The position numbers and the translations under genes were made by a program. From contig CM056721.1 of the NCBI GenBank assembly GCA_029844215.1, positions 57,205,815-57,269,814 of the forward strand: DNA of 64,000 nucleotides, in the 5' to 3' direction. The notes beneath the pieces were generated by a model. It was not told the DNA's origin. It did no database searches and saw only the letters and a list, made by a program, of their open reading frames with translations. Source of the DNA: Przewalskia tangutica. Its lineage: Eukaryota > Streptophyta > Magnoliopsida > Solanales > Solanaceae. Shown in pieces: positions 34,046 through 45,960 of the stretch. Each line of letters starts with the position of its first letter. Within the stretch, counting starts at the first letter, position 1.

Positions 34046-34205
34046 AGTGACCGAGGTTATCGATGAGGAGATTCCTATAGCGATACTTGATCGCCAAAGT
34101 TAGGCGCTCGCGACGGCGGATGTGGCTTCCGTCAAGGTCTTATGGCGGAACGAGAACAGGGAGGAGATGACGTGGGAAGCAGAGGAGGACATGAGGCAGA
34201 GGTAT
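34046..34205 (+). pseudogene. Chromodomain-like C-terminus of integrase (element B)
   Basis: The translation gives EVIDEEIPIAILDRQ, a stop, then DVASVKVLWRNENREEMTWE and AEEDMRQRY. The V-K-V-L-W-R...E-E-x-T-W-E core is that of the chromodomain in plant chromoviruses, which guides integration into heterochromatin. It is cut at GGTAT by element D; D's own copy shows only a little sequence remains to the end. Confidence 0.78.
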
Positions 34206-34844
34206 TGTCACGACCCGTTCCGGGGCCCGTGACTGGTGCCTTACCCGGGCACCCAAGTAGTCATACTTCATAGTAATCAGCGGAATATAAAAACAAGACA
34301 TGAAACAAATGTAAATTGAGACACAGTTTATCTGAGAAAAGTCGCCTTTCGGCATATATATATATAAACCAAAATCTGCAAGCATCCCAACTGCATAACA
34401 GACTACAGACTCTAAGAAAGTGACAAATATGGCGGACAGGGTTCCGCCATACCGAATGTACATATATCTACAACAACAGGAGAACCATACCAAAAGTCGA
34501 GCCTCCTATAAGATGAAGCTCCCGACACCAAAGCAAAAATCCTAAGGACGCGGATCTAGCACTGCTTTCCTTACCAAGCGCATTTAACGCATTTCGAGTG
34601 AGGTCAAGATAACAGTACCAAGTATGTGAAATCAGAAGTACTTAAATGAAATCATATAATTTTAAAACAAATTTTACAAATATGTTCGAAACAATCAATG
34701 TAACCGCACATAGTGCCACATCACAATCAAGAGCAATAATAGGTAAACTGTAACAGGTCTTTTCTAGGTTGCGAATGATCGAAGCAAGGCCAATCGCCCA
34801 TAGTATCATCATGCATGCCTAATCCTCGACTCCCGCACCGCATA

Positions 34845-35060
34845 GGCCCCAGGCCCGCATGAGGTATTCCTCGCATCGAGGGTAGCTACTCATCTAAGCA
34901 TCGCCCCGACTCGTAGTCCGCATGGCCACATATACCGCATGAGGTTATCCCCCGCACACTAACCTGGAACTCTCGTAGCTCCACATAGGTCCCCTGGACC
35001 CGCATGAGGTATTCTCAAATCATAGTCACACAGACCGCATGAGGTGTACCTCGCATCGGG
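34845..35060 (-). repeat. LTR minisatellite (D 3' LTR)
   Basis: Four diverged units centre on CCGCATGAGGTATTCCTCGC. E has the same block at 38235-38450, and the reverse complement matches the GAGGAATACCTCACGC core in H and B. Confidence 0.7.
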
Positions 35061-36301
35061 GGGCAGATTAACCCCCGGTATATCATGTCAAGAGGTGAGT
35101 GATATAATACTAACATAACGGCTTATCGTTAAACAACATAAGCACCATAAGAATAACCTTTTTACAAAAACGTTACAAGATACTAACACACATAGCATCA
35201 TAGTATGTCTACTCAACAAACCATCTTATTATACTTTCCAGAAATCAATACACGTCTTTCATAAAAAGCATAAGTAAATTGTTCCTTTTATCTTTCTTAA
35301 GTCGTTATACCTAACTTCCCATAAAGCTAGTATAACTCTTAAGCTTTTTGTTTAAAAACAGGTATTTCTCTTCTTTCAAAAATGATTCATAGTTCTTTTG
35401 AATACTTCAAGATTCTTATTATTTAAAACTCAAGTCAAAAGACATCGAAGTAATACCACGTCACTAACATACGCACGCTCACCGCACTATATATATTCTT
35501 TTAAAATATCATGCTCAAGAGGATAGGAAGAATCACATACCTTCTCGCAAATCCACCGCCAAGTCGAATATGTCGCGCAGAGTATCAACCTATAATAGTC
35601 AAACACGCCTATCAACGCCTAGACTACTCAGAGGATATTCTAAGCGTAAGGTTCTTAATTTACGGAAAATCGGGCAGCACTTCCCACCCTAAACTACACA
35701 AGCTCATCAGAATACAAATTCTATGTAAGTACAGTTCAATCTTCATTAATATTCTTCTGATGTGATTACAGTTCAATTATCTTCTTTTAATACCATCCTT
35801 CTATAAGTCTTATACTTAGTTCTATACTTCTACAGTATGTAATCTCTAATTACAATAGAAGGATAAGATATTTACCTCGAAGCCCAAAATTATCCAAGTT
35901 ATAAGTCGATCCCGAGCAAGGTTTAGCTCCTAATCAGACGCCCAATCCGCCTAAGAAACCCTTAAGTTTCTACACAACTTCTACTTACCACTTCAACCAA
36001 CTATGAAGATTTTCCTGTGGTTTCATTAGTGACTAATGGATATAAGATAGTATTTCTGGCTTTTTGTATAGGGTGACTTTGGAATACTACAAGATATACT
36101 ATTAGGGTATTTTGGGGATAGTAACAATACTGAGAGTATTTTCTACCAAGAGGGCTTTTTGCCGAGACTACTAGTAAGTGGGGGAAAGGGGTGTTTCGCT
36201 TAGCTCTTCAAGAGGGAGGGGAGAAGGCTTTGGACGAGCTTCTCTCAAAGGGGGAGTTTGAGACTTGGAAGATGATTTTGACGGAAGTCTTCAACCCGGG
36301 G

Positions 36302-36309
36302 TATTTATA
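36302..36309 (-). promoter_or_regulatory. TATA box (D 3' LTR)
   Basis: TATAAATA on the minus strand followed by CCCCGGGTTGAAGACTTC; same layout as in the other LTRs. Confidence 0.68.
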
Positions 36310-36690
36310 GGGCTTTCTGGCCAAGATTAATGCGCGGAGGCAAGTGGAAGGTGTGGATTTGCACAAGTGCCCCTATACCTACTCCACAAATCACTCACCA
36401 AACATCGACCCATGGTTTAGGCCACAAAATCGCGCTACGCTTGCCCATTAAGTTGCAGCCCACTGAGGTGACAAGTGTCGCCTCTCGCTGGTCCAAAATA
36501 TTTCGCCTCTCTGAAAAATCCGCAAAAATATAAATGTCGCGAACCGTAATTTTCCTTCACAAGTTTTGGAAAATATTTCGTCGGAAAACGATTCTTTGCT
36601 TGGGTTGTGCACAAATTTCGTCGCTTATGCCTAACTAAGACTAAACTTCAGACGCACGCCTCACGCATACTACTGAAATACGGTATAACA

Positions 36691-36704
36691 TTCTCCCCTT
36701 CTTA
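36691..36704 (-). other. Polypurine tract (element D)
   Basis: Minus strand TAAGAAGGGGAGAA abuts the LTR start TGTTATACC. Confidence 0.88.
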
Positions 36705-36706
36705 GA

Positions 36707-36725
36707 AACATTCGTCCCGAATGTT
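36707..36725 (-). repeat. PPT-adjacent inverted repeat (element D)
   Basis: AACATTCG/CGAATGTT with a 3-nt loop, identical to A and C. This places the same structure in a gag-pol element and in the gag-only elements. Confidence 0.8.
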
Positions 36726-37601
36726 CCTTCCCAAGACAGATAACGATAAAGTTCCTCATAACTTAAACAGTTTGCAAATGCCACACATGGCCACAATACA
36801 GCACTTAAGCAAATATGACAATGAAAATTTACAATAGGAAAGTGAGTTACCCTGAGGCGCTGGGAATAGGTTAGATACTTCGCCTCATGTCCTCCTCGCC
36901 TTCCCACATCATCTCCTCGCTCGAGCTCGCTCCGCCACAAGACTTTGACGGAAGCCACGCCCTCGTCCGCAGACGCCTAACCCGACGATCGATTATCGCG
37001 CATGGAATCTCCTCATACGATAACCCCACACCGGACATCGCCAATCGAGTGTACCCTAGATGGATCCCCACACATCTCCTCAAAGATAGAAACATGAAAA
37101 CCGGATGCACCGCCTCAAGATCGGACGGCAGATTCAACTCATGTGCAACCTTGCCTACCGCGACAACTGACACGCCCAACGTACTGGCCGAAGTTTCCAT
37201 TTCTTCCCGAATCTCATCACACCCTTCATGGGTGACACCTTCAGAAAACCCAATCATCAACCTCGAACTCGATGCCGACGCACGATGATCCGTGATATGA
37301 CTTCACCTTATCCATCGCTCAGACGTCCGGTCGCACTAATCGCACTCCCCTACATCAAACCAGCCTTACCGCGATCCGCACTTCCTCCCATACAAGGCCT
37401 CATAAGGCGCCATCTGAATACCGAGTGGTAGCTATTATTATACGCAAACTCAACTAGAGGCAATGATCCTCCACTACCTCAAGTCAATAACAAAGCTCGC
37501 AAAGATATCCTCAAGAGTCCGATAGTGCGCTTCTTCCCGCTCTGCCTCGAGGATGGAATGCAGACTGTGCTCACCGGCCCCTAAACCCTTCCGAAAGACC
37601 T
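36726..37601 (-). pseudogene. int: Integrase C-terminus and chromodomain (element D)
   Basis: The minus frame 36871-37260 reads VGKVAHELNLPSDLEAVHPV and then FMFLSLRRCVG, followed by LSYEEIPCAIIDRRVRRLRT and, in part, EEMMWEGEEDMRR. A second frame gives ASVKVLWRSELE (36920-36958). Together they are the integrase tail and the chromodomain. 37261-37601 holds the catalytic-Glu side of the core (PYEALYG-like and RTLEDI-like pieces), broken by frameshifts and cut by solo LTR E. Confidence 0.83.
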
Positions 37602-38234
37602 TGTCACGACTGCCTCGGTTCGTGATCGTGCCTTACCCGGCACCCAAGTAGTCATACATCGAGTAATCGGAATATAAAAACAAGACATGAAACAATTGTA
37701 AAACGAGACACGCTTTACGTGAGAAAATGTCGCTTTCGCATATATATATAAATATAGTTTTGCGCTACATCCCAACTGCATAATAGACTACTGCACTTTA
37801 AGGAAGTAAACAACTATGGCGGACAGGCCCCGCCATACCCGAATGTGCAAAACTATCTACAACGGCAAGGAGATCATACCCAAAAGTAGAGCCTCCGAGA
37901 AGACTGAGCTCCCGACACCAAAGAAAAGATCCTAAGGACGTGGATCTAGCACTGCTGCCCTTACCGCGGCATGAACGCACTTCGGGGAGGTCAAGACAAC
38001 AGTACCAAGTATGTGAAATCAGAAAGTACTTAAATGAAATCATATCATTTTAAAACCGCTTTACAAATATGTATGAAACAACCAAGGTAACCGCGCATAA
38101 CACATCATAAACAAGAGCAACAATAGGTAAATCAGAATGTGTCTTTTCTAGGCTGCGAATGATCGAAGCAAGGCCAATCGCCCATAGTATCATTATGCAT
38201 GCCTAATCCTGGACTCCCGCAGTCCGCATAGGCC

Positions 38235-38450
38235 ACTCACGTGGGCCCGCATGAGGTATTCCCCGAATCGAGGGTAGCTACTCCTCGGCATCGTCCTAGA
38301 CTCATATTCCGCATGGCCACATAGACCGCATGAGGTATAACCCCGCACACTAACCTGGAACTCTCGTAGTTCGCATAGGTCCCTCGACCCGCATTAGGTA
38401 TTCTCAATCACGGTCCTGCATCACCGAGTCTACCCCGCATCGGAGGGCAG
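38235..38450 (-). repeat. LTR minisatellite (solo LTR E)
   Basis: Same unit family and position as in D's LTR, with fewer clear units. Confidence 0.62.
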
Positions 38451-39622
38451 CTTAACCCCCGGTAACATATCAAGAGGTGAGTGATATAACACTAACATAA
38501 CAGCTTATCGTTAAACAACATAAGCACAACAAGAATGCCCTCTTATACAACGTTACAAGACACTAACACACATAGCATGATATCATGTCTACTTATCAAA
38601 CCATCTTATTATTCTTTCCATAAATCAATATAAGTCTTTTATAAACACATAAGTAAACTGTTCCTTTTATCTTTCTTAAGTCGTTATACTTGACTTCTCA
38701 TAAAGCTAGTATAACTCTTAAGCTTCTTGTTTTAAAAACAATTATTCTTCTTCTTTCAAAACTGATTTATAATTCTGTTGAAAGACTTTAAGATCTTTAT
38801 TATTCAGGCTTAAGTCAAAAGACATTGCCGTAAAGCTACGTTCAGTTACGTACTTCTACCGTACTATATATATACTTTAAAATATCATGCTCAAGAGTAT
38901 AAGAAGAATCACATACCTTCTCGGCGAAATCCACCTGCCAAGTCGAATATGTCGCGCGCAGAGAATCAACCTATAATAGTCAGACACGTCTATCAACGTC
39001 TAGACTACTCTGTAAATAGTTCTAAGCAGATGGTTCTCTATCCTACGGAAAATTGGGCAGCACTTCCCTACCCATCAAGCTACTCAAGTCTACTGTAAAA
39101 ACAGTCCTATGTAAGTAAAGTTAAATTATTCATCATTTATACCCTTCTCGTGATAATAGCTCAATTCTATTCTTTAATATCCTTCAAAGGTATCTTATAC
39201 TCAAGTCTATACTATTCTTATATGTAATATCCAATTACAATAGAAGGACAAGAGTATTTACCTCGATAAGCCCAAAATTATCCAAGTTAAATGTCGCTCC
39301 TGAGCAAGGTTTAGCTCCTAATTTGTAACTCCGATAGCTCCAAGAAACCCTTAGAAGTTCTACACAACTTCTACTAAAATACTATAAGGGATTTGGGCTA
39401 GGGTATTTTGGAATAGTGACTATACTTGGAAGACAACTTTCTACCAAGGGAGGGGGGTAGGTTTCGGCTAGGACTACTAGGCTAGAGGGGGGGTGTTTCG
39501 GCCAAGGGCCTTCACAAGGGGGGAGGGGGAGTGTTTGGACGAAAACACTACAAGAGAGGGGAGGGATTTTTCAAGACTTGGAAATTGATTTGTGGATGAA
39601 GAACTCTTCATCTTAAGGGGGG

Positions 39623-39630
39623 TATTTATA
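39623..39630 (-). promoter_or_regulatory. TATA box (solo LTR E)
   Basis: TATAAATA on the minus strand, followed by CCCCCCTTAAGATGAAGAG. Confidence 0.65.
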
Positions 39631-40010
39631 GGCCAACCAATGGCCAAGATGAAGCCAAGTGGTAGGCAAGTGTAAGGTCAAGATTTGGGCAAGTGTCCTT
39701 ATCCATCTACTACACAAAAATATCCTACCAACTCCTTGACAAAAAGCCATTCCAATCATCCAAATGGACGCCACGCCCACCAACTAGAGGTGACAAGTGT
39801 CGCCGCCTCTCGCTGGTCCAAAATGTTTCGCTCTTCGGAAAAATCCGCAAAATAATAAATGACATAGCCGAATTTTCCTTCGCAAGTTTTGTAAAACGCT
39901 TCGCCGTAAAAATGATTCTTTGATAGGTGTGCCCAATCTTTTCGCCCAATGCCTAACCTTAAGGCTAAACTTTTGCACGTATACCTCGCAGCATACTGAA
40001 ATACGGTATA

Positions 40011-40490
40011 TGCACTCCGTGTTAGCCGAACCGGCCTCCGTCTGATATGATAGAAATAGGACCCCATGCACCGACGATCTCTCGATGTAAAGTCCGCATA
40101 ATCCTCACCAAAAATCGCCCCGACGGAAGAAAGTGGGCTGATTTCACACCGCCGACGATAACCCGTGATAGAATCATGCTTCCTCCGAGTGCGAGGTAAT
40201 CCCGTGATAAAGTCCATGCTGATCACCTCCCACTTCCGTGTCGGGATCTCTATCGTTCGCAACAAACCACCGTGCCTCGTGCTCTACCTTCACCGCCGAC
40301 AACACGGCACCGAGCCACAAACTCGCAACGCCCCTCTTCAAGCCATCCCACCAATACACAGATCCGAGGTCGCGGTACATCTTCGTCGACTCGATGGATA
40401 GAGTAACGCCGCAAGCAGGCTTCCCTAACTCCGGCCAAGTCCTCGCAATATCCGAACACACAACTCGCCTCAAACCTTAGCACCCCATCG
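40011..40490 (-). pseudogene. int: Integrase zinc-finger and first catalytic region (element D)
   Basis: Minus-frame pieces are MLRFEASCVFGYCEDLAGVR (a form of the KxLRFEGRICVP region), YSIHR and TKMYRDLGSVYWWDGLKRG of the HHCC finger, then IPTRKWEVISMDFITGLPRT with the first catalytic Asp. ISDGG near the E junction is the second Asp region. Frames shift between the pieces. The E insertion lies just after the second Asp. Confidence 0.83.
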
Positions 40491-41130
40491 TGCTACCTCA
40501 AAAGGACCCTTCCTCACGAAGAGTCAGATCACGGCATCGCCAAAACCGATCTCAAATCGCTTCTTCACCTCCTCGACGATGGAAGACTCGCAACCTCTCG
40601 AACTCGAACCCCACCGCTATCGTAATCAATCAATCGCACTCCAAGGCTCGCGAGCCGATGCAACTCGCGACCATGCCCTCCTCTCTGGCCGTACATCCGA
40701 TAGACTCCCATCGACCTACGACTAAGGGCATCTCGCCACAACATCGCCTTCCCGGTGGTACAGATGTCGACATCGTAATCCTTGAGCACTCTAACCACCG
40801 CCTATGTCGTAAGTTCACTCCTCCGCCGAAGATATACCGAGGCTCTTGTGGTCTCAGATAAATATCCACATGAACCCCATACAAATAGTGCCTCTAGATC
40901 TTCAAGGCGTGAATCACCGCCGCCAACTCCAAATCACGGGTGGGTAGTTCCTCTCATGTTTCTTAAGCCGCCGACGCTGATGCTATAACCTTGCCCCGCT
41001 GCATCAACACACATCCAAGCCCGATGCCCGACGATCACAATACACGACATAGCCATCCGACCCTCCGACGAGTAAGAACGGGCGCCGCCGCCTCCTTCAA
41101 GAATCGGAAACCCCGCCACAAGCATCACCA
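40491..41130 (-). pseudogene. rh: RNase H remnant (element D)
   Basis: The minus translation shows LRNMRGTTHP (KKHERNYPTHDLE region), MYGVHVDIYLRPQEPRYIFG, LRHRRWLE, and LKDYDVDI...DALSRRSMG. The T-D-H-K-S-L catalytic motif is scrambled to YLRPQEP. Several frame changes are present. Confidence 0.8.
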
Positions 41131-41890
41131 TCAAACTTAGCCGCTCCGAGTCACCTAGTCAATGGTGCGTAGATAGAAACAAACTTCTCCACGAACCGCC
41201 GATAATAACCTCGCGAGGCCCGTAAAGTCGCGGCACCTCTATCGAGTAAGAGGTCTAGGCCAAGTCCTCGATCGCTCGATCTTGGTCGATCCACCCGAAT
41301 ACCATCACCCCTACAATATGCCCAAGAAATGCCACCGGCCAACCAAAACTCACATTTGGAAAACTTGGCGATAATCGCTGGTCTCGAGAACTCTCAAAGA
41401 CACCTCAATTGCTCCGCATGCTCCTCGCCCGAGCGGAATAAACCAAGATGTCATCACGAACACTATCACAAACGTGTTCAAAATGGCTTGAACACTCGGC
41501 TCATCAAATCCATGAATACCGCCGAGCATTGGTCAACCCGAAAGACATGACCAACTCATAATGCCCGCATCGGTCCGAATGCACCCTAGGGACATCCGCC
41601 TCTCGACTGCACTGATGATAGCCCGACCGCAGATCAATCTTGAGAAACATCTCGCATCCTCGCAATCGGGTCGAACAAATCATCAATCCCGGAAGGGGTA
41701 TTCGTTTAATGGTCACCTTGTTCACCGTCAGAATCAACACACATGCGCAACGCCCCGCCCTTCTTCTTCACGAACAATACCGCGCTCCTGTGAGAAACAC
41801 TAGGCCTCGATGAAGCCTTTCTCCAAAGAAATCTCTCACCTGGTCCTTCAACTCTCTCAACTCGGCAGTGCCATTCTGTGGCGAATGGAA
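41131..41890 (-). pseudogene. rt: Reverse transcriptase remnant (element D)
   Basis: In order on the minus strand are the AELRELKDQVRDFF segment, VLFVKKKGGALRMCVD, NKVTIKRIPLP, KIDLRSGYHQ, MSFGLTNA, and the connection segment YYRRFVEKFVSIYAPLTR. The FIDD box region (about 41447-41462) reads V-I-V-F and then shifts frame because one base is missing relative to B, so the catalytic motif is broken. Confidence 0.85.
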
Positions 41891-42555
41891 ATAGGCCGAG
41901 TGTCCGCAAAGACATCGATACAAAACCCTATTTCTCTCATGAGGATACCCGAGGTCGTCGAAACACATCCGAACTCTCGACTATCGAATCGATCAAAATC
42001 TGGTACCGCAGCCTCAGTATCAAACACTCGAACGAGATAGTAGATATACCCCTTCTGCACCATCTTCCTAGCCTTGAGGTAAGAAATAAACTTACCCCTC
42101 GGCGACACAGTGTTCCCCTCCCACTCAACAACCGGCTCCTCAGGAAACTGGAACCGTACCACTCTCTCCCTGCAGTCTACATTGGAGTAGCAAGAAGCTA
42201 GCAAATCCATACCCATGATCACATTGAAATCAGTCATATCCAACTCTACCAAGTCGGCAAGGGTCTGACGACTGCATATGGTCACTGGACAAGCCCTATA
42301 TACCCGCCGAGCTACCACCGAATCACCCACTGGCGTAGCTACCTCGAAAGGGTCTATGGACTCAGGCTCTATCCCTATCCTACTAGCAATATGGGGAGAT
42401 ATATAGGACAGAGTAGAACCCAGATCTATCAAGGCATACACGTCACAACATGAAACTGATAAAGTACCTGTGACGACATCAGGTGAGGCCTCCTGGTCCT
42501 GCCGGCCGACAAGGCATATATGCGCTCGAGGACCGCTAGAATCGACCCGCGCCAC
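41857..42555 (-). CDS. pr: Protease to RT N-terminus, intact 232-codon frame of element D
   Basis: This is the longest open frame in the window. Residues 41-53 are ALIDLGSTLSYIS, with the catalytic Asp at 42424-42426. The family usually has D-P-G or D-S-G here, so D-L-G is unusual. LVELDMTDFNVIMGMDLLAS follows, then FISYLKARKMVQKGYIYYL and the RPISI start of RT, where the frame ends. The ATG is internal to the polyprotein and is not a real start. It is a surviving piece of pol, not an independent gene. Confidence 0.82.
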   Translation of the reverse strand: MARVDSSGPRAHICLVGRQDQEASPDVVTGTLSVSCCDVYALIDLGSTLSYISPHIASRIGIEPESIDPFEVATPVGDSVVARRVYRACPVTICSRQTLADLVELDMTDFNVIMGMDLLASCYSNVDCRERVVRFQFPEEPVVEWEGNTVSPRGKFISYLKARKMVQKGYIYYLVRVFDTEAAVPDFDRFDSREFGCVSTTSGILMREIGFCIDVFADTRPISIRHRMALPS

Positions 42556-43251
42556 GACCTCTGCCGCGACTGGCCGCCCATGAGTACCCCGCCCCGGCGA
42601 GTAATCAGAGGAGATGAAGAATACCCGACGAAAGACCTCAGAGGCCGACTCCTACTATTTGCGCCGCCCTTGCTGACGCCTCGCAGCGACCTCACGGGCC
42701 GCAAGTGAAACAGACTCGTAGCGCATCGCACCCGTGAATGGATCTACCGTGACGGCCACACCGAGGCGGTGGTCCCGATCGTTAGCACCTCCGCACCCGC
42801 CGTCCAAGTCTCGGGCCCCGGTCCGCCTCGAATACCCCCGCCCCGAGGACGGTAGGAGTGCTCGACCGCCGCGGTGCAAATCTAGATCGTTGTTGGTGCC
42901 GCCCACCGAGAGCTACCAAAAGACCTCCCGCCCCCGCCTTCTTCTCGCGTCTGTCACAACCCGCCGCCTACGCCTCGCATCAAGTGCACGAGCTCGCACG
43001 CGTAATGTCCATGCTCGGTCAAGAGCTACACCCGCACAAGACTTCGCCATATAATCATCTAGCCCGCGACGTAGCCGCACCCGCCCTCCATATCTACTAC
43101 CAATGCAGGACATATCGAGCCAACGAATCGAACTCAACGCTGTACTCCCGAAGGCGCCTTCTCTCTTCAAAGAATAAAACTTGTTGGCTCGCGCCCTCCT
43201 CATCCGCGAGGCAAAGTGAGCGAGAAAAGCCTCGAGAACTCGCCCCAAGTA
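42556..43251 (-). pseudogene. gag: gag core and gag-PR linker (element D)
   Basis: The minus frames include LGRVLEAFLAHFASRMRRAR, LREYSVEFDSLARYV and LDDYMAKSCAGVAL, the gag-domain end and the MDIAR-type region, followed by a poorly preserved knuckle and the linker (LERIYALSAGR, 42480-42530). F1 replaces everything upstream of the W-D-E-F-S segment. Confidence 0.78.
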
Positions 43252-43676
43252 TGTTATACCGTATTTGCAGAGTATGTACGTGTGGACGACGCATTTAAAT
43301 TTGAGCCTTAAGTTAGGCATAGGATCAAATTTGGGCACAAGTGCGAATAGAGTCGCTGACTAAACGCTTCCACAATTCGTAGGGAAAATTCCGCTATGTC
43401 GCTTATAATTTTGCAGATTTTTCCGAGAGACGAACATTTTGGACCAACGAGGGTGATACGTGTCACCCTCACATTGGAAGCAGTGGGGTGGCTTGGACGA
43501 TCAAGGCCCAAGAGGGATGGTTGGCCTAGCCGATTGGTTCCTTGATTTGTGCCTTGCTTTGGGCTTGTTTTCAGGAGTGTTTTGTGGAGTAGGTTAGGTG
43601 CACTTGGCTTGATCTTGGCCTTACACTTGCCTTGCACATGGCTTGATCTTGGCCATTCGTCGGCCTTTGGTTTTGC

Positions 43677-43684
43677 TATAAATA
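43677..43684 (+). promoter_or_regulatory. TATA box TATAAATA (F1 LTR)
   Basis: TTGCTATAAATACCCC, followed by GCTTGAAGACTTCATCC. Confidence 0.7.
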
Positions 43685-45743
43685 CCCCTAAGCTTGAAGA
43701 CTTCATCCATTCCTAAAATCACCAAGTCTTGAAAATCCTTCCTCCTTCCTTGTGCTCTAGCCGAGCTTCCTCCCCTTTTCGCGTGGCCTTTGGCCGAGAG
43801 GATTCCTCCTCCTAGTAGTGTGGCCGCGGGTACCCCAGCCTAGTTGTTTCGTATAAAACACCCCCTCTGGTAGAAATACTTCCAAGTATTGTTATAATGC
43901 CCAAAATACCTTAGCCTTTACCTTGTCATATTCCAAAAGTTACCTCTATAATAGAGCCCTAAATACTACCTTTGTCCTTTAGTCTCAAACCGAAACCCTA
44001 AGGAAATCTTCATTGTTGGTTGAAGTATTTAAGCAGAAGTTGGTTAGAACTTCTATGGTTGTTTGGAGCGGATCGAGCGCACTGAGTAGAGCTAAACCTG
44101 CTCAGATCGACATTATAACTTGATAATTTTGGGCTTGTCGAGGTAAATATTCTTGTCCCTTATTGTAATTGGAGATTACATGTTGTAGGAATATATAGTT
44201 GAAGTATACTATATATAGTACTAACATTATTGTGCGGCAATGTCTTTTGACTTAAGCCCAATTTAAAGAAGAGAACGAACTGAATTACATAGATCAGACA
44301 TACAGAGACTTGTGTAGCTTTGTTGTGTAGTAGAATTGTACACGCCCTGCTAGACGTAAACCCCGTTGGCTTGGTAGCCGCCTCGATCGAGAGAGATTTA
44401 CGCTGCTGCGGGGAGGTCGCCAATTTTCTCAGAGAATATGGAACGACGAGATCTAGACGTTAATAAGCGCCTGTGGCCTTATAGGTTCAAGTACCACGGT
44501 GGTGCGATCTATGTGGCTTAAGGAGCAGCCGACGGTTTGAAGTACTTGGAGCGCTTTTGCTATTAGTCGATACTCATCGCGAGGTATGTGAACCTCTTCC
44601 TATCCGTCTAGCATGATATGTGTATAACTACGTAGTACGGCAGACGCATACGTGTTTGATGTATTTATTTGTTTGAAACATAAAGTGTTATAACGGCTTT
44701 ATGGGAAGTTGGTTATAATACTTTATGTAGGTAAGAAAATGCTTTGTGGTTTCAAAGTAAATCGATTTGACTTATAACGGATTTGATGTGTAGTAATAAA
44801 GAACTTCAAGTGTTTCAAAAGATCTTTTGAAAAAGAGTAATACTTGGCTTTGAAAACATAAGAGTTGTACTAGCTTTACGGGAAGTTAGGTATAACGCCT
44901 TAAGAGTGATAAAAAGAATGGTTTATCGATTTTTAGAAGTTAAGAGACTTGATCTTGAAAGATAAGAGACTTAACTTGTTTTCCTTGGTAATTAACATTC
45001 GCTAAAAGTGTTGGAAACCTCATTCATGAGTAATGAGTACTTGGTTTTAAAAAGAATAATGTTTTACCGATTTCGAAATGAGAATAAGTATCGAACAAAC
45101 CACAGCGCTTAATAAAGGAAAGTGTATTGACAAATAACAAATTGTTATTAAAACCAAGAGAAACCTCCATCCGCATGAGCTAAGATAAGACAAAATTGTA
45201 TTACATTTTCCTAGATCCCGTCGCTATAACAAGATGGTTATAAACAAGAATAACCTACTCACATATAAGGCATATGTTTCTCAAATCGCTTAAAGGAGAA
45301 TTATGTTTTAAAGGATTAAAACTATGAACTACTAAACCTTTTCTAAAATGAGAAACTCGAGCATTTGAAATTAGGCAAACTTGAACGCTTGGAAAATAAG
45401 GTTGTTACTTGATTTTACAAAGGAAAGCATTTTTGTTTACTTAACAATGTTCACTCTATTTTTATACTACGGTATCGTGACCTTTGTAAAAGAAATGGAT
45501 CTTTAAAAGGAATTTAGCGTGACGTAGTACTTTAGGTTAAAAACCCGACTTTGGCATAAAATGAAAGTACTTTGAGTTGTGTATGACTTGCCTATGCTTG
45601 TGATGATAGCCTTTTTGTGCAAGTGTTGTATTTCGTGTTACCGTGTCTCTCGATGGAGGCCATGACTTGTTGAGAACTTACTTCGACGGCCGGGCAAAGG
45701 ACGAGAATTCCACGTATGTTTCCATTTTGATTGTTGTCTTGTT

Positions 45744-45960
45744 GATTGATGTCACATGGACATGTATACACCACGCAGACTCCGGGACACGCGTTACGCG
45801 CGTGGTTGATCACCCAAGATATTGTTGTTGATGTTACACGGACGGTCTACACCGCAGCACTCCGGCACGTGGCCATGGGGCATTGGTATTATTGTTGCAT
45901 CATGGACATGTCTACACCGATGCGTAATTCCGGTACGCGCCATGACGCGAACATGATTGA
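45744..45960 (+). repeat. LTR minisatellite, about 3 units of 70-85 bp (F1)
   Basis: Units carry CACATGGACATGTATACACC or a variant, and an ACTCCGG...CACGTGGCC part. G's LTRs carry the same unit type in reverse, so F1 and G are sister subfamilies. Confidence 0.7.

Larger units (their letters stand above)
18073..34205 (+). mobile_element. Element B: degenerate gag-pol Ty3/gypsy chromovirus, interrupted by C and cut by D
   Basis: Subtracting C leaves a 5' LTR of about 2.5 kb, then PBS, gag, protease, RT, RNase H, integrase and a chromodomain-like module in canonical Ty3/gypsy order (29494-34205). Element D is inserted within the last module, so B's final internal bases, PPT and 3' LTR are not in the window. 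The left flank is GGGAT, inside LTR H. All ORFs carry stops or frameshifts, so B is dead. Its plan is that of an autonomous parent for the gag-only elements. Confidence 0.87.
34206..36690 (-). repeat. 3' LTR of element D (2,485 bp)
   Basis: The plus strand opens TGTCACGACCCG and closes ATACGGTATAACA, next to the reversed PPT. TATTTATA at 36302-36309 is the TATA box. Reversed TTATAC/CTTATG-type motifs lie near 35307-35340, and a GCATGAGGTATTCCTCGCAT-type repeat at 34845-35060. Confidence 0.9.
37602..40010 (-). mobile_element. Solo LTR E (about 2.4 kb) inside D's integrase
   Basis: It opens TGTCACGACTGCC and closes CTGAAATACGGTATA, without PBS, gag or PPT on either side. The integrase reading resumes on both sides (37590 and 40015), and matches the uninterrupted B sequence at 33400-33480. 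A TATA box (39623-39630), the U3 palindrome (degenerate, about 39790-39812) and the D-type minisatellite are present. The flanks are GACCT on the left and GCACT on the right after a damaged terminus, so the duplication is decayed. Confidence 0.8.
34206..43251 (-). mobile_element. Element D: degenerate gag-pol Ty3/gypsy chromovirus, minus strand, cut by F1
   Basis: Read on the minus strand it shows a gag core, protease, RT, RNase H, integrase, chromodomain, hairpin, PPT and a 3' LTR of 2,485 bp. Solo LTR E lies inside the integrase, and F1 is inserted in gag, so the gag start, PBS and 5' LTR should lie beyond F1. It is inserted in B's chromodomain after GGTAT (34201-34205). Protease-RT keeps the longest open frame in the window (232 codons), so D is younger or better preserved than B but still broken. 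Confidence 0.87.

Noticed and set aside
29494..34205. Endogenous pararetrovirus (caulimovirid) origin for the RT region
   Set aside because: LTRs, PBS, integrase and chromodomain surround the RT; there is no movement-protein or coat-protein signal. It is a Ty3/gypsy element.
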